From Ustilaginoidea virens (Eukaryota; Ascomycota; Sordariomycetes; Hypocreales; Clavicipitaceae), in NCBI RefSeq assembly GCF_000687475.1, contig NC_057317.1, positions 4,464,501-4,528,500 of the forward strand: a stretch of DNA of 64,000 bases, given 5' to 3'. Of this stretch, positions 1 through 11,410 are shown in pieces. Position 1 is the first letter of the stretch, and each line of letters opens with the position of its first letter. A model generated the notes under the pieces. The model was not told the DNA's origin. It did no database searches and saw only the letters and a list, made by a program, of their open reading frames with translations. Both the position numbers and the translations under genes were made by a program.

Positions 1-867
1 CCTCAAACGCTTGATCAAGCACGAAAACTGCGAGTGCAGACGAGAAGACTTTGAATGGTGGGTCGGGGTACCAGATTTATTTTTAGATTTATTTTTTTTT
101 ATTTTTTCCTTTTCTCCTGCCCTTTTTGCCTGTCCTTTTTTTTTTATTTTTTTTTATTTTTTTCCCCATCATCAAACTAACTGTATCCCTCTGCTTATAG
201 TGCTTACAACTTTGAACTGTCGGACAACTCTGGACAGTGCGGCCTCGTCAAAGGCTTGGACCCCCTATCCGGCAAGGAATGGTGCGCCAAGAATCCCAAC
301 GCAACGTCGTGGTTCGAGCCGACCGGCTACCGCCGCATTCCCCTGTCGACATGCGAAGGCGGCAAGGAGATGGACAAGACGTCGCAAGAGCACCCGTGCC
401 ACGGCCACGAAGACGAGTTTGAGAGGAAGCACCGGACGTCGGGGGCGGCCGTGCTGCTGGCGGTGGTGGTGCCGTTTGCGGCGGCGGCGGCGGTCGGGTG
501 GTACGTGCACCGCAACTGGGACGGCAAGTTTGGGCAGATCCGGCTGGGCGAGACGTCGTCGACGTTTGACAGCGACCGCCCGTGGGTCAAGTATCCGGTG
601 GTGGCCGTGTCGGCGGTGGCGGCGGTCGTGGTGACTCTGCCGCTGGTCCTGGGCGGGCTCTGGCGGTGGGCCACGGGCTCGTACGACCGACTAACGGGGG
701 GCGGCGACGGGGCCGGCGACGGGGCCGGCGGGCGGAGCTGGTTCTCGAGCGGTGCCAGACGACGCTTCACCACGAGGAGCAGCTTTGCGCGCGGGCAGGG
801 CGATTACGCCATTGTGGATGACGACGAGGGGGAGCTGCTAGGGGAGGACAGCGACGAGGACGTTTAG
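1..867 (+). CDS. VPS10: Vacuolar sorting receptor VPS10 (sortilin family), C-terminal part, 5' truncated by window edge
   Basis: This is the 3' end of a type I membrane receptor that sorts vacuolar hydrolases between the late Golgi and the endosome. Two exons are visible, 1-57 (partial) and 201-867, joined over an intron 58-200 with donor GTGGGT and acceptor TTATAG; the split codon restores a Cys in the cysteine-rich 10CC-type module (CECRREDFEC, then the YRRIPLSTCEGG block). A transmembrane helix follows (AAVLLAVVVPFAAAAAVGW, about nt 445-505), then a second hydrophobic stretch (about nt 595-655) as in fungal Vps10 tails, then an acidic tail (DDDEGELLGEDSDEDV) that would be cytosolic and could carry sorting signals. 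The luminal beta-propeller lies upstream of the window. Family identity is recalled from conserved blocks, not aligned. Confidence 0.88.
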
Positions 868-1267
868 ATGGGGTGGTGCATTTCCTCTCTCTGTGTGTGT
901 TTCTCTTTTTCTCTGTTTTTTCTTTTTGCCTTTTTTTCTTTTTTTCTTCTTCTCTGTGCTGTTTATTCTTCTTTTTTTTGTCCCTCTTTTTCTTTTTTTT
1001 TTTTCGCATTTTTTCTTCTTCTTTCTTCCTTTTCTTTCCCTTCCTTGTCTCTCATCGGTATAGGTATAGCATTGCCAAGAAAACGGCCAAGCGGTGCATC
1101 GTGCGCAAACTTCCCACAAAGCTCGGCTGCGTCTCGTCCCCGTGTCCGTGTCTGTGTCGTCTCCGTGACTCGTCTCCCCGTCTCGGTGCTCCGCCGAGGT
1201 GACGTGGCTAATATAAGGAGGTGGCGTTTCTCCTTTCTCCGGCTCATCGGGCTCGCTTTCTTGTCCA

Positions 1268-1316
1268 GGGGGGGTGGAGAAGCAGGGGGGTGGAGAAGAA
1301 GGGGGGGGGGGGGGGG
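1268..1316 (+). repeat. G-run cluster, candidate G-quadruplex
   Basis: Three G tracts of 7, 6 and 16 bases (1268-1274, 1285-1290, 1301-1316) are separated by two near-identical TGGAGAAG(C/A)A spacers, so this is also a short tandem repeat of about 16-17 bp. Confidence 0.75.
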
Positions 1317-2011
1317 TCTGCAAAAGATAAAAAGGCAAAAGGTGGCGCTGTCATAATTGTACCAGGCCCGACGGCAGGAGGTACCTACCTCCTGTAGGGA
1401 CCTTCCGCAAACAGCTTGCTGTATAAGGAGGCGGGAGGGAGTGGCTCGGTCCTCCGTCCTCCCCGCATCGATCAACGCAGCGGCAGCACCCCGGTCCCGT
1501 CACGGCCGCCCTGACAGCCAGCTTCATCCAACGCGCTCGAATGCTTCTGGCTTCTCTACTCTACTCTATCCCTAGGTCCTATCCGTAACCCTCCTTCGAT
1601 GGATGTACTCGGGCACCACGTCGCTCGCTCCCGTGCAACATTATCCCTCCTCATCCGGGATCCGGCAAGCGCTCGCCGAGCTGACCAGACATCCAGGCCG
1701 TTCGTTGTCTTTTTTTTTCACTCCCTTCCCTAGCCGAAACCCGAAACTCCCGGTCGCGATTCCCCCTCCATGGCAAGCAGAAACTCAAGAGTAACAGAGG
1801 GAAGAAAAACGTGAAGGAAAACGTGAAAACAAGAGTGAAAGACGCAAACCAAGAAAGGCCGTGGGGAAACGCTTCAGGTACCGGAAAAGCAACGTAGACG
1901 CCCTCGTAACTCCTTGCCAATCATGCAGGTGGCCAGCATGAGTCCGCTATATGACATTTTGGCATGTAAACTACACTTGAATCTGACAGTGCATAAAAAG
2001 AAAACCCCCCC

Positions 2012-2051
2012 AAAAAAAAAAAAAAAAAAAAAAAAAACCCACACACACACA
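2012..2051. repeat. A26 homopolymer followed by (CA)n
   Basis: Twenty-six consecutive A from 2012 to 2037, then CCC and a short CA dinucleotide run, in intergenic DNA. Confidence 0.9.
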
Positions 2052-2222
2052 CCAAGACGGGGTATAAACGTAATGAGACGGCACAAATGGAAATCATCCC
2101 TGACAGGTTATCGTAAACACGTCCGCCAGGTCGCGACTGCAGCTTGTTGGTGTGGCATATACGCTCCCATGCCAGCGTGACCAAGTCCCACACACCATCA
2201 TCGGCGAGCAAGGTGGACAAAC

Positions 2223-2251
<29 letters not shown>
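2223..2251. repeat. A29 homopolymer
   Basis: Twenty-nine consecutive A, about 70 bp downstream of the stop codon of the minus-strand gene ending at 2319; on that gene's sense strand it is a T tract. Confidence 0.9.
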
Positions 2252-2255
<4 letters not shown>

Positions 2256-2318
2256 GTGCAGCTCGTCGCAGGCTAGGCCGAGCATGCCCCCGAGGCAAAC
2301 AAGAGCTCTCCCCCTCTC

Positions 2319-3803
2319 TCAAGACCGACGCATACGGTTCCAGAACCTCCTCATGACGCCGTTCTCGCTTGCCAACAAATCTTCCTGATCCAGGGCTGCA
2401 AACTGTCGCTCAATGCTTTCCTTGGAGTGACCATTTCTAACGAGGCTTGTGGGCGACTGAGGTTCGTCCTTCGTCACCGACGACTTGCGCCCGCTCGGCG
2501 TCTTTTGCCATCCGTACATTTGCTCTTCGTTGGCTCGGAGGTCTGGCCGCGTCAGAGTCATGCGGAGCGTCATCTCGCGGCACGCTACGGGTGCCTGAGC
2601 ATATTCCACCCTGGCCGTCGTCGTCATCGTCTCAGCGTCGTCGTGCTGGTCAGTCGGCCTTGCCCGTGGCGCGTCGTCTTCAGCAGCAGCAGCCTCCGGC
2701 GTCCCGGGTGACGCCATCTCCGCCGTGGAAGCCTCGCCGCCAAGCATTAAACCTTTCTTCTCTTCACAAGGCTGCAGCTCCACCAGCCCCGTCGCTCCGG
2801 CCTTGGGCGGCACTGGCCTCTTATGCTCCAAGAATCCCTTGCTCTCAACTTCGTCAATCGAGGGAAAGCCGAATTCGACGGCTTCATCAAACTTGTGTGG
2901 CGAGGCCAAGTACACCCGAAGCTTCATCCTGGCATCCGGGTCTTGATAATGCGCTGCTGCTGAATCTACAAAGGCTGCCGAGTTGGGAAGCGAGTGCTTG
3001 ATGGGCGTGATGAGGGATAGCGCCCGAGACCTCCTCCGGACATGGCCTTGTGGTGGTGGCAATGCAGGCGCAGATGATGGGTTTGGCGGCACCATAAAAG
3101 ACCACGTCGCCGAGGCATCCTTGGATGCTGGCCTGCTCAGTGTTGTAGAGGTGCGGCCGGCAAAGGGGAGTTTTGCCATGGAAAGACGTCGCTTGGAGTA
3201 CGGGATTTTCTTGGCCTGAGTTGAAACATTTCCCTCGCCCAAAGGGAAGCGACCGTCGTCGAGTAGTAGTCGCAGGTCTAGGTCTTCGCCCGCTTCCAAC
3301 CATCGAAACGACTCAAACATGGAATCTGCGGCCGAAGGTGCGTCCGATCCGGCCGCGGCCGCAGCGTCGGGGGCAAACGAGACCATATTTCTAGGCGTTG
3401 GCCTGGCCGAACCAGGGTCGTTTGGCACAATCTCGTGCTCAATACCTCCTTTGTGACGCTTTCCGAGCCGGATAATCGACTCTTCAGCCGCGTCCAAAAT
3501 CACACACTTCCCGAGGCGCAGTGCAGCCGACTCGCCGGATCCGGTTTGACGCAACCTGGCAGTCCTCTTGTGTGGGTGGGCATATACCCGTGCTGAAGTA
3601 TTCCCAGCTTTGGCTCGGCGATGCGGTGCGCTTGCCAGCTCGTGGCGACCAAATCCAAGCCCAAGTGTGGGGTGTGTGCCTTGGGCGGCGTCGTAAGGGA
3701 GACGCGTTTTGGAAAGGATATCAGATCTGTCCAAGGAGGGTTTGCCAACGTGCTTATGATGCGGGCGTTGTACGATGCGTAGTCGTTCTTGCGTGGAGAA
3801 GTA
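2319..3803 (-). CDS. Conserved fungal protein of unknown function; 5' end unresolved, possible frameshift
   Basis: A 470-codon frame (3734 down to 2319) is rich in Ser, Pro and charged residues and looks disordered. It has no enzymatic motif I can name. Segments resembling conserved blocks in related fungi are GKCVILDAAEESIIRLGKRH near the N-terminus and a basic C-terminus ending VMRRFWNRMRRS. The frame has no ATG at its 5' end. Upstream, in another frame, lies a plausible continuation (SPRKNDYASYNARIISTLA) that starts at 3803 just after a branch-like ACTAAC and a CCAG acceptor, implying an unplaced first exon. The two frames meet near 3735-3748 and need a 1-nt shift, so either the base count there is wrong or the gene is damaged. 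A mucin-like annotation would rest only on composition. Confidence 0.6.
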   Translation of the reverse strand, partial: YFSTQERLRIVQRPHHKHVGKPSLDRSDILSKTRLPYDAAQGTHPTLGLGFGRHELASAPHRRAKAGNTSARVYAHPHKRTARLRQTGSGESAALRLGKCVILDAAEESIIRLGKRHKGGIEHEIVPNDPGSARPTPRNMVSFAPDAAAAAGSDAPSAADSMFESFRWLEAGEDLDLRLLLDDGRFPLGEGNVSTQAKKIPYSKRRLSMAKLPFAGRTSTTLSRPASKDASATWSFMVPPNPSSAPALPPPQGHVRRRSRALSLITPIKHSLPNSAAFVDSAAAHYQDPDARMKLRVYLASPHKFDEAVEFGFPSIDEVESKGFLEHKRPVPPKAGATGLVELQPCEEKKGLMLGGEASTAEMASPGTPEAAAAEDDAPRARPTDQHDDAETMTTTARVEYAQAPVACREMTLRMTLTRPDLRANEEQMYGWQKTPSGRKSSVTKDEPQSPTSLVRNGHSKESIERQFAALDQEDLLASENGVMRRFWNRMRRS

Positions 3804-5442
3804 CTGGTTTAGAGATCCCCAAGCTGGTTAGTTTTGAAGAAATCTGATGATGGCACAAGACGATGAAGAAGAGAGAGGAAAGACCCCGGGTCGTCCGTCT
3901 CGAGAAGCAAAAAAAAGAGGGTGTAAGAAGGAAAAGACAGACGGAAAGAAACGAAAAAGGCAAGTGCGATGGTGCAGTGCAATTGGAAAAAAAGGGCCAA
4001 GACAAGATTGAAATAAATGCCGACATGGGGAATGGCAATGTCTCAAGGCAGGAACGAGGGACCTGCAGTGGCGCATCGCCAAGAAACGGGGCAGCAAACG
4101 TTGGCCAGGACAGCGGAATCCGAATCCCCCTTGGGGAAACGGGGCTGGGCAGCTAATAAGTTTAGGTCTGGTAGGTACATGTACCGATTACGTCAACTAC
4201 CCCCCTAAGGTATGTAGGTACCTAGGTACATAAGGTCGGTAGCTGCCGCTGAAGTCCTGACAGGCGTCATGACACCTGGGGTCTCTGTCTCTGGTGCGCA
4301 ACGGCTCAATGGGCTCAGCTTTGTGCCCAGGCCGTGACCGTGACGGCAGCGCGTCGTTCCAGGTCCTGCAGCCTGCCATGTTCAGTTCATTCTGCAGCAG
4401 CCTGGCGTCTCTGGGGCAAGATGCAGGGAACTTTGCTCCCCTCGGCGCCGAGGCCAGGCTCCAGACCCCCACTGCCACTCAGCACCACCCGCACCCACCA
4501 GACCATGTCGTTGACCGCAGTTGACGCTTACGGTGGTGTCCAGGGCGGTGTGGAGGTTGTTGAGGGGGGGGGGAAGGGGGGGAGGGGGGGTATGTAGGAA
4601 GGGCGCCGCCGTCGTTCGCGCATTCCACAACTGCACCGACGCCTTTCCGCCTGCATCCTGCCGTCGGTCCGCCTGGGCCGAGGGAGGCGCCTCGCCTTGC
4701 CCTTGGCGCCCTGGTGAAGCTGCTCACTGGGGCCATTGTGTTGGATGGGGATGGCGTGGTTGCTGGTCCGCCCGTTGGGATGAGGATGATGCAGGCCAGA
4801 AGCAAACATGACCTCGTGGGCCGAGCCGGCGAATGGGAAGACCAAACTGCACATGCACAGCAGAGCGGTAGCGCAGCGTGACACTGAACAGAACAACGAG
4901 GAGAGGGGAGGGTCAACCATCAAGCTGGTGGACCAACGGATCCAGCAACGAGGGCGGGCGCGCAATCACACCTTGACAGGCAATTTTCTGCACTTGCATT
5001 CCTTCCATAACCCCCTTACCCAACTGCCAGATAGGTAGGTAGTCTTGTCGTCGTGGGGCCGGTCGTGCATTTTGCATCGGGTTGAGACTGTGGCGGTTAA
5101 TAAGCTGAAGCAGGGGGGCCGTGTGGAATGGGTCGAAATTAACCCGGTGACAAAAGGAGAAAAAGAACGCAAGGGGCAGAGTAGGAGCCGGAAAGGAGGC
5201 CAAAACTAGCCGTGCCGCAGCAGTCAGCGGTTGGTGGAGAAATAGAGACAAGGCCGTGAAGCCTAACGACGCGACCGCTATCAGCGCATCTGCATCTGGT
5301 ATGCGGAGCACACACGATCCTCCGGCTCCTGTTGAAAGGGCGGCCGGTTCAATCCGACCAGACAGTTTTCGGACCGCATGGAGTGGAGCAGCACCTCAAA
5401 GACAAGCTGAGAATTTGCAGCGACACCACAAGACAAACAGCT
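3804..5442. other. Intergenic stretch, no gene recognised
   Basis: The first exon of the preceding minus-strand gene probably lies somewhere in 3804-4040. The rest shows GGTACC/CCTAGG motifs near 4210-4230, a G-run cluster at 4564-4590 and several open frames without recognisable protein character. Confidence 0.5.
4564..4590 (+). repeat. G-run cluster, candidate G-quadruplex
   Basis: Three G tracts (10, 7 and 7 bases) separated by AA and A. Confidence 0.75.
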
Positions 5443-6442
5443 TCACGCTAGCAAAGCTGGACCCCGAATCGCCAGAAATAACTTCTCGGGCGCATTCAAC
5501 GGCAACGTCTGAGCTTTTTGCAACACCCTAGAGTCAACTCCCAGAAATCTCCCTCGCCTTTGGCTCTCATGCGTACCTCGACGGGCGATAGATACAGCGT
5601 CCGTCGTTGGAAGCCGCAGCTGCAGCAACCTGCATCGGGCTGCACTGCCATGCGTGACCGCGTTTTGTTGAATGGTGGCTTACCTTGCGTTGGATAGCCG
5701 GAGGCAGAGCTTCGAACTCCTCCCTGGCTACAGATGAAAACCCGTCCATCGACGCCCGTCGTTCATCTGAGCATCTTCGCAAAGACTTGATGTACGTTTG
5801 GACCAATTGTGGGCTTCGGCTTCGGCTCGTGCCTCGTGACGATGTTGGGGTTTCCTGGAACTCTGGGAACTCATGGACCAAATGGCACTCGCGATGTCTC
5901 ATGGTGCTCTGATATCGACGTGTTTTGTTGTAGTGTTGACCTCGATCGACGTGTTCTGCAGTTTCGGCATGGTGTCCTCGCTGCTGCTGAAGGTGGAAAA
6001 GATGCTGTTGCCGCGAGTTTGACAGGAGCAAGCGGTGGTACAGGCAGCTGCTGCAGCTATTTGAGCTGGCCCATGTCGTATGAGCTGCGTCAGAGTTTGG
6101 TGCCAGGCCGAGGCCTAGAAATGACCTCCTTGCTGCCGCCTTGTCATGCGCCCCTTGCGCACCGATTGAGCTGGCGACGATTTCTGCTTCACCAGTTTCG
6201 GCGGATGGAGGCGTTTCGGTGGCCATGAGGGACGCAGCACTTGATGCCGACGACAACAGCAGGACACTGATGCCAGCACAGTCATGCCCTGCTCTTTCCT
6301 CGGCCAACCCAGAGAAAGATCTGTCTGTCGGAGAATCAAGAATGATAAATGACTTGGTCTGTTCGAGGTTGGGAGAAATAGGACAATCGACGCAGAGCGA
6401 CCCTCCTTTTCCTCTCCGGGGCAGACTGCAGCGTTGAGCCAT
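5443..6442 (-). CDS. Conserved fungal protein of unknown function (two-exon model)
   Basis: The ATG at 6442 opens a 253-codon exon (6442-5684) starting MAQRCSLPRR and containing LEQTKSFIILDSPTD, followed by a Ser/His-rich low-complexity middle and a block reading FSSVAREEFEALPPAIQRK. That exon ends in AAG with an excellent donor GTAAGC. A phase-0 acceptor (TGCAG) lets it join 5619-5443 (LRLPTTDAVSIARR... ending at TGA), giving about 311 aa over a 64-nt intron; reading through instead gives 291 aa. The N-terminal block and the REEFEALPPAIQRK block resemble proteins I recall from other hypocrealean fungi, for which I know no function. The C-terminus (NAPEKLFLAIRGPALLA) ends earlier than I would expect for that family, so the 3' end may be truncated or mis-modelled. 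Confidence 0.5.
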
Positions 6443-7273
6443 GGCGGGCCCAGCAAGTCTACCTAAGTGGGTAGTTGATACTCCGGAATGACTGTAACAC
6501 TAAGTTTCTAGACTTGCCGCCCTAGATGCGAAACTTCTTTGATCACCATGGCAGTACGGGCTGGGATTGGGCGGACCGCCAAGGGTTCTAGGGCCTGGTT
6601 TCTTGAGATCAGGTGAACGCAGCCGAGGTATGGGACGGGCCTTTTCCTTTAGCCCGGCCCCCTGGAGTCTTTGCAGTCTCAGTTGTTGTTGTTGGGAGGG
6701 GGGGGGGGGGGTTTCTTTTTTTGGTACTTTTCGCCTTGACTGGCAAAAGGACAGAATCCGATAGCCTTTTTAGAGCTTCTGCCGCACGAAACTAGATGAG
6801 TGTCGTGGACCATTACAGTCCTTGGTGGTGAAATAGAAAGCAAGGGTTGTTACAGGGAAGGCGAGTTCGTCAGACATGCCGTAACCTTGCAGACGGGACC
6901 GAGTCGAGTTCGAGAGAGCTTGCCAATGGGTCGGTCGCGTGGAGGTTGCCGCAATGATGGCACTTGTTGCACTTAGCTACTGTACCTCCTGGTTAGGTAT
7001 CTTCCTTACCTTAGGTTAGGAGGTAGTTATCAACACCATTGCGTACTCCGTGCATGATCGAAAAAAAAACATGTATCAATGGGCTTCGGCGCGCTGGTGG
7101 CGCAGACAGAAACATGGCTGGCAACTCCCTGCCTGATGACTGAATGCGCGTCACGCGGCCGTGCCTTCCCCCAATTGCTGTACTGGCTGTTGCCTTTGCT
7201 CTTGAGACATGATGGCCAATATCCAATATGAGTGATTCGGTCAGATTGAAGCAAGCGATCTGATTGGCGGGCG

Positions 7274-7315
7274 GGTGCCTGGTGCCTGGTGCCTGGTGCC
7301 TGGTGCCTGGTGCCT
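7274..7315 (+). repeat. GGTGCCT tandem repeat, 6 perfect copies
   Basis: Six exact 7-bp units in a row, intergenic. CGTCGCCCAAC-like sequence shortly downstream (about 7365-7392) is also repeated. Confidence 0.9.
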
Positions 7316-8042
7316 GGCTGTGACGATACGCGTCACGACTCACACAATTGATCCGGACCAACGCTCGCCCAACGCTCGCCCAACGTCGCCCAACAGAACA
7401 GAACAATGAACAATGTCTGTCCTTCCTCCAGGAGAGAGGGCGTTGCTGATGCCGGATACCGGCAGGTCTGCTCAAGGGGTGCGCCCTCCCTCCATGTAAT
7501 ACTCCGTACTCCGTACCTAGCTGGGTTAAGGAGTCTCAGATCATGCGCAAGTCAAGGCACAGGCTCTCATGAGCACCGGCCGGGAACCTCCGGTGGAAGG
7601 AGGTCCCCAGCACAGCGCCACACGCTAGCAGGTACCAGCCCTGTGCCAGATAATGCTGGATTCTGCATCAGCCCCACTCCACCACAACTCGTCCACTTCC
7701 CGAGTCCTGACCTTGCTGCTTGCTCCTTCTTCACCGTCAAATACAATGTGATTGTCTGGTCGCGACGAATCACACGACCCAAGAAGCCGCCGAAGCTATT
7801 GCAACATACCCGAACCGGGGTCCCGGATTCAAGCCGACCTGACTGCGTCCGAGACAGACAGACCATTACCACGACGGCTCGACTCATGGCAACTCGGCAA
7901 GACTTTTGACGTATCAGGGCACAGGAGGTTTGAGCTACGACCTCCTCCAAGATGCACAATCTCAATTGGAGCCTTGGAATGCTGCATGGGGAGACTCGTG
8001 TCCCAAACCCAAAGTAGGCTCTGAATCAGGATTTGAAAAAGG

Positions 8043-8068
8043 AAAAAAAAAAAAAAAAAAAAAAAAAA
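8043..8068. repeat. A26 homopolymer
   Basis: Twenty-six A followed by an A/G-rich tail, in the gene-poor region. Confidence 0.9.
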
Positions 8069-11040
8069 GAAAAAAGAAAAAGAAGAAGATGGTAACCGGT
8101 CGTACTCGACCGTTTCAGCTCGCTTCTCAATTCCTGGATACCTACCGAGTTGGTCGTATCACAGAGCCGCAAGACACGAGACAAGTGTAACAACCCTCAG
8201 GAAATGCACAGGTAGAACCTTCGGCTGTCTTTCCCGCTCCTGTCGGATAACTGTCATCATCATATTCGTCCATCCATCCTCTGACCTCAAAGACGTCGTT
8301 GGCAAACTGCATCTCCATTGCTATCTACGACTTCTTTTGACGATTATCGCATTTAGTTGGGATGAATCCTTGTCCGAACTAAATACAGAGTACCTACGGA
8401 GTACTTAAAGTGGCTACCTACCTAGATATGGAAGAGGACAGCACCGCCGTCTCCATGACATGTGCAAAGTGTTCTGCCACATTCAAGTGAACTTCTCGCT
8501 GGGTGCTTTTCCTGGCGAGATACCATGTCACTCCATGTCCGGATCCATTACAGTGCGTCGTGACATGAACAACTCACCCTTCTCGCTGGAAGATGTGGCC
8601 GGAGCGGGAATGGTCAATAACTACGGAGTACGTCTGTACGGGAGTCTGTGCGGGAATGCCCCGTAGTTTTGACAGTTTTGCACCGAGCGAGACTACTACT
8701 TTAACTTAGCTAACGATGCCGAAAAGAAAGGGACCGCCCTCGTGAGACGGGGGCAATACCTCTCACTTATTTGTCAGGTCGGGTGCGAAATCCAGTCCAT
8801 CTTCCATCTGTGTACTCCATCTGTGTACAGCAAAGTTCTGTGCCGACATCGGTTAACAGTACGACTAATACAGTCGATGATTTGACTTTCATTAGGTTCC
8901 ATCATGGACATGGAAGCGCTGTTGTGCTGTGGAGTCGGTCTACCTCGGCAGACGTCCCCTCAATACAATAAGCCCTCTACTCCTTTTGCGCATTCTCCTT
9001 CCACACGTTGTACCTGTTGGCACAATGGAAAGCACTGTTGCCACGAAAGAAGAGACGTATTTGGCCTTGATCATGTTGACGTCTGCACACGTGGCAGTGG
9101 AATGAGTCCGTTGCTTGGTTGATACCGCCGCAATCAAGATACTCAGCACGAGAAGTCTGAAGATCCAGGGTGCAGGCCACGACACCTTTTGTGAACTCTG
9201 TATTTCGCTTCCACTGCGACACAGGCACCGCATTCTGCAATATTTCTGCTCATTGGCTTTTCATATGGCCAACAAGGAGCAGTCTATCGACCCAGCCGCT
9301 AGACACCTACCTAGGCAGGCAATTCGCATCTACGAGGTAGTCAAGAGCGGATTGGTGATGTGGGTGGTGAGACAACCGCAGGGAGGGAGTATCCATCGCA
9401 AGTTATAACTGCCTAAACATGAAATGAGGCATAATGTTACTTGAGCGACGTGGCGGCAAGGGGCAACTTCTTTTGAAAAGGGAGAAAACAAAGGGGTTGT
9501 TGTGAACCCACGAACCCTACCTCTTGGAAAAGACCTGGACTACGGACGTACGTACTACGCACTACGGACTACGAACTTCAATGTACGCATACATGACGGA
9601 CGGTTCGATACAGCGCCAGGCTGTGAAAACAGGGGTTTCGCTCGCTCGAAATGAGAGATGACATAACGTGTGTGGTCACGACTCACGGCCCGCGAAGTCC
9701 ACTCCTACACGTGGTTGCTCGCACAGACTCTGATCTAAATCCATGCAGCATTTTGTGACCAAGAATCGCGGCTAGCCAATGCTGTGTCGGCGGTCGCACA
9801 AGCTGGCATTCTTCTCCTTACTCGGGCCATTTGTCTGGCAAGGACACGGCAACAAGACCCAACTCTGAAAGCTTTTCCTTGGTTCCAACCATTCATCGTG
9901 TCCCGCTTTCATTTTAGGAACCGAGACACATATGAACTGTCTTTCTGCCCATCTACGGATACTCCGTACCTAAATGCAGCCTGGGCCGGAACGCATTCTG
10001 TCGAGGCCTGCGTGTCCAGCTTTGCCCGCCGAGTGACACAACGCTCCCTATTTATGGGAGGCAGGTGACCGGGGAACATCACGGTACAGCGATCAAGTGA
10101 GCGACACGGTGCCGCGAATCCATTGATTGAGGCGAGTCCGACTTCATACCGTTCCGCGTGAAAAGCGAAGAAGCTCGAGTCTCAGGAGCACTCCTGTTGA
10201 CGTGTTAGTTTTCATTTATGCCTCGACAAGATGAGCCGTGTGATTCGTTCACTGGTCTGAGATTTGGCAGCTGAGATTGGGCATCGCCAGGTAAGAACAG
10301 ACCAAGCTCGGATAAGAAGCCAACCAGCAACTGCGTCTCCGCCACCCTTCTCGTTCAGCAGCCGACACTTGTGACTGTGACTGTTTATCTGTCATGCCAC
10401 TTGGCTCCTCAGAACCGGGAGGCTGCCTTTCAGCGAGTAGATTCATCTCACACTGATTCTCACCCGAAAAAGGACAGGGTGCGAGACTGGACACGATTCC
10501 TGTGATTGAAAACGTGCACGTCAAGATGGTATGCATGTTGGGGGCATTTCACCTCGCTCCCGCGTCACTACCCTCCTCGTGTCCGAGGAAGAGTTTTGAG
10601 ACAAGGATACAAGGGAAGAAAGAGGCTTAGAGGTGGCGCACAAAACCACTGCTACGACGCACAGCCAGGACGTCCTTGAAGTTGATCAAGCGGCGGATCG
10701 GCAGCCAGAACCGTATGGACAAGTCACCAACTTCAACGGTTGTGTGTCGCCGACTGCACGTTCCAATATATCAGATAGCCTGCGCGGCGAGGCTACCCAA
10801 TCCAACTGCAAGGACAATCAAAGCTTGTTGTCAATTGCCCGATTGCCCGACTGGTCTTGGTTGAAGACGACGAGAACCCCTCCGGCGCATACTCACGTGG
10901 AGGTTTGTGCCGTTGGGCTTGACCAAAGCATCGTTCGACTTGAAGTTGGATGCGTCTTGGAGTTCAACGCAGCAGTCCAGAGAGGCAGCCACTTTGCAGT
11001 GTGAGTATTATGAAAGTGCCGTGGTATGGAGCTGGGCAAT

Positions 11041-11160
11041 ACATTCTTCCCGGCGATGATCTCAGTTATAACATGCACATTGCCTCCAGGGACGCTCGTT
11101 GTAGACTTCTTGGAGGCAATGTGCATGCTGTAACTCGAGATTATCGTCGGGAAGAAGGAT
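11041..11160. repeat. Imperfect inverted repeat with roughly 48-bp arms
   Basis: The left arm 11041-11088 and the right arm 11111-11160 are reverse complements with only a few differences, nearly all transitions; the shared core ATGCACATTGCCTCCA is exact. The 22-nt loop is 11089-11110. No flanking target-site duplication was identified. Confidence 0.8.
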
Positions 11161-11297
11161 GGTGGTGATGATGCCTCCAGGGCTAAGAAAGCAGGATTTG
11201 CCGCCATCCCACCTTGTCGTCTTGCATCTGCTACGCCATCTGCCAAGCGAGAAACCCAAGGCGACAAAACTCCCGGCACTGATGTGATCACCCCCTT

Positions 11298-11410
11298 GGT
11301 AATTCCTGTTTTCCCAATTATACGTAGCTTTCCAAAAATTCCAAACCCCCAGATGGCTCCGCTGGTGATTCTCATTCTTGAGAGTAAATGTAGCTCTCCA
11401 TAAGTCCTGT
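11298..11410. repeat. Diverged tandem duplication, about 60-bp unit
   Basis: The segment from TGGTAATTCC (about 11298) and the segment from TGGTGATTCT (about 11363) share a roughly 45-nt block including ACGTAGCTTTCC / ATGTAGCTCTCC. On the minus strand they translate to related peptides (LWRATF...NENHQ and FWKATY...NRNYQ). Confidence 0.5.

Larger units (their letters stand above)
868..2318. other. Intergenic stretch with low-complexity tracts
   Basis: No gene was recognised. Directly after the VPS10 stop is a long T-rich pyrimidine tract (about 893-1055), probably its 3'UTR. A G-run cluster lies at 1268-1316. Two A homopolymers follow at 2012-2037 (26 A, followed by a short CA repeat) and 2223-2251 (29 A). 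The open frames here are driven by these tracts and show no recognisable protein. Confidence 0.6.

Noticed and set aside
5340..5370. GGTTCAATCC resembling a tRNA T-arm (B box)
   Set aside because: No matching acceptor stem, D-arm or A box at the right distance on either strand.
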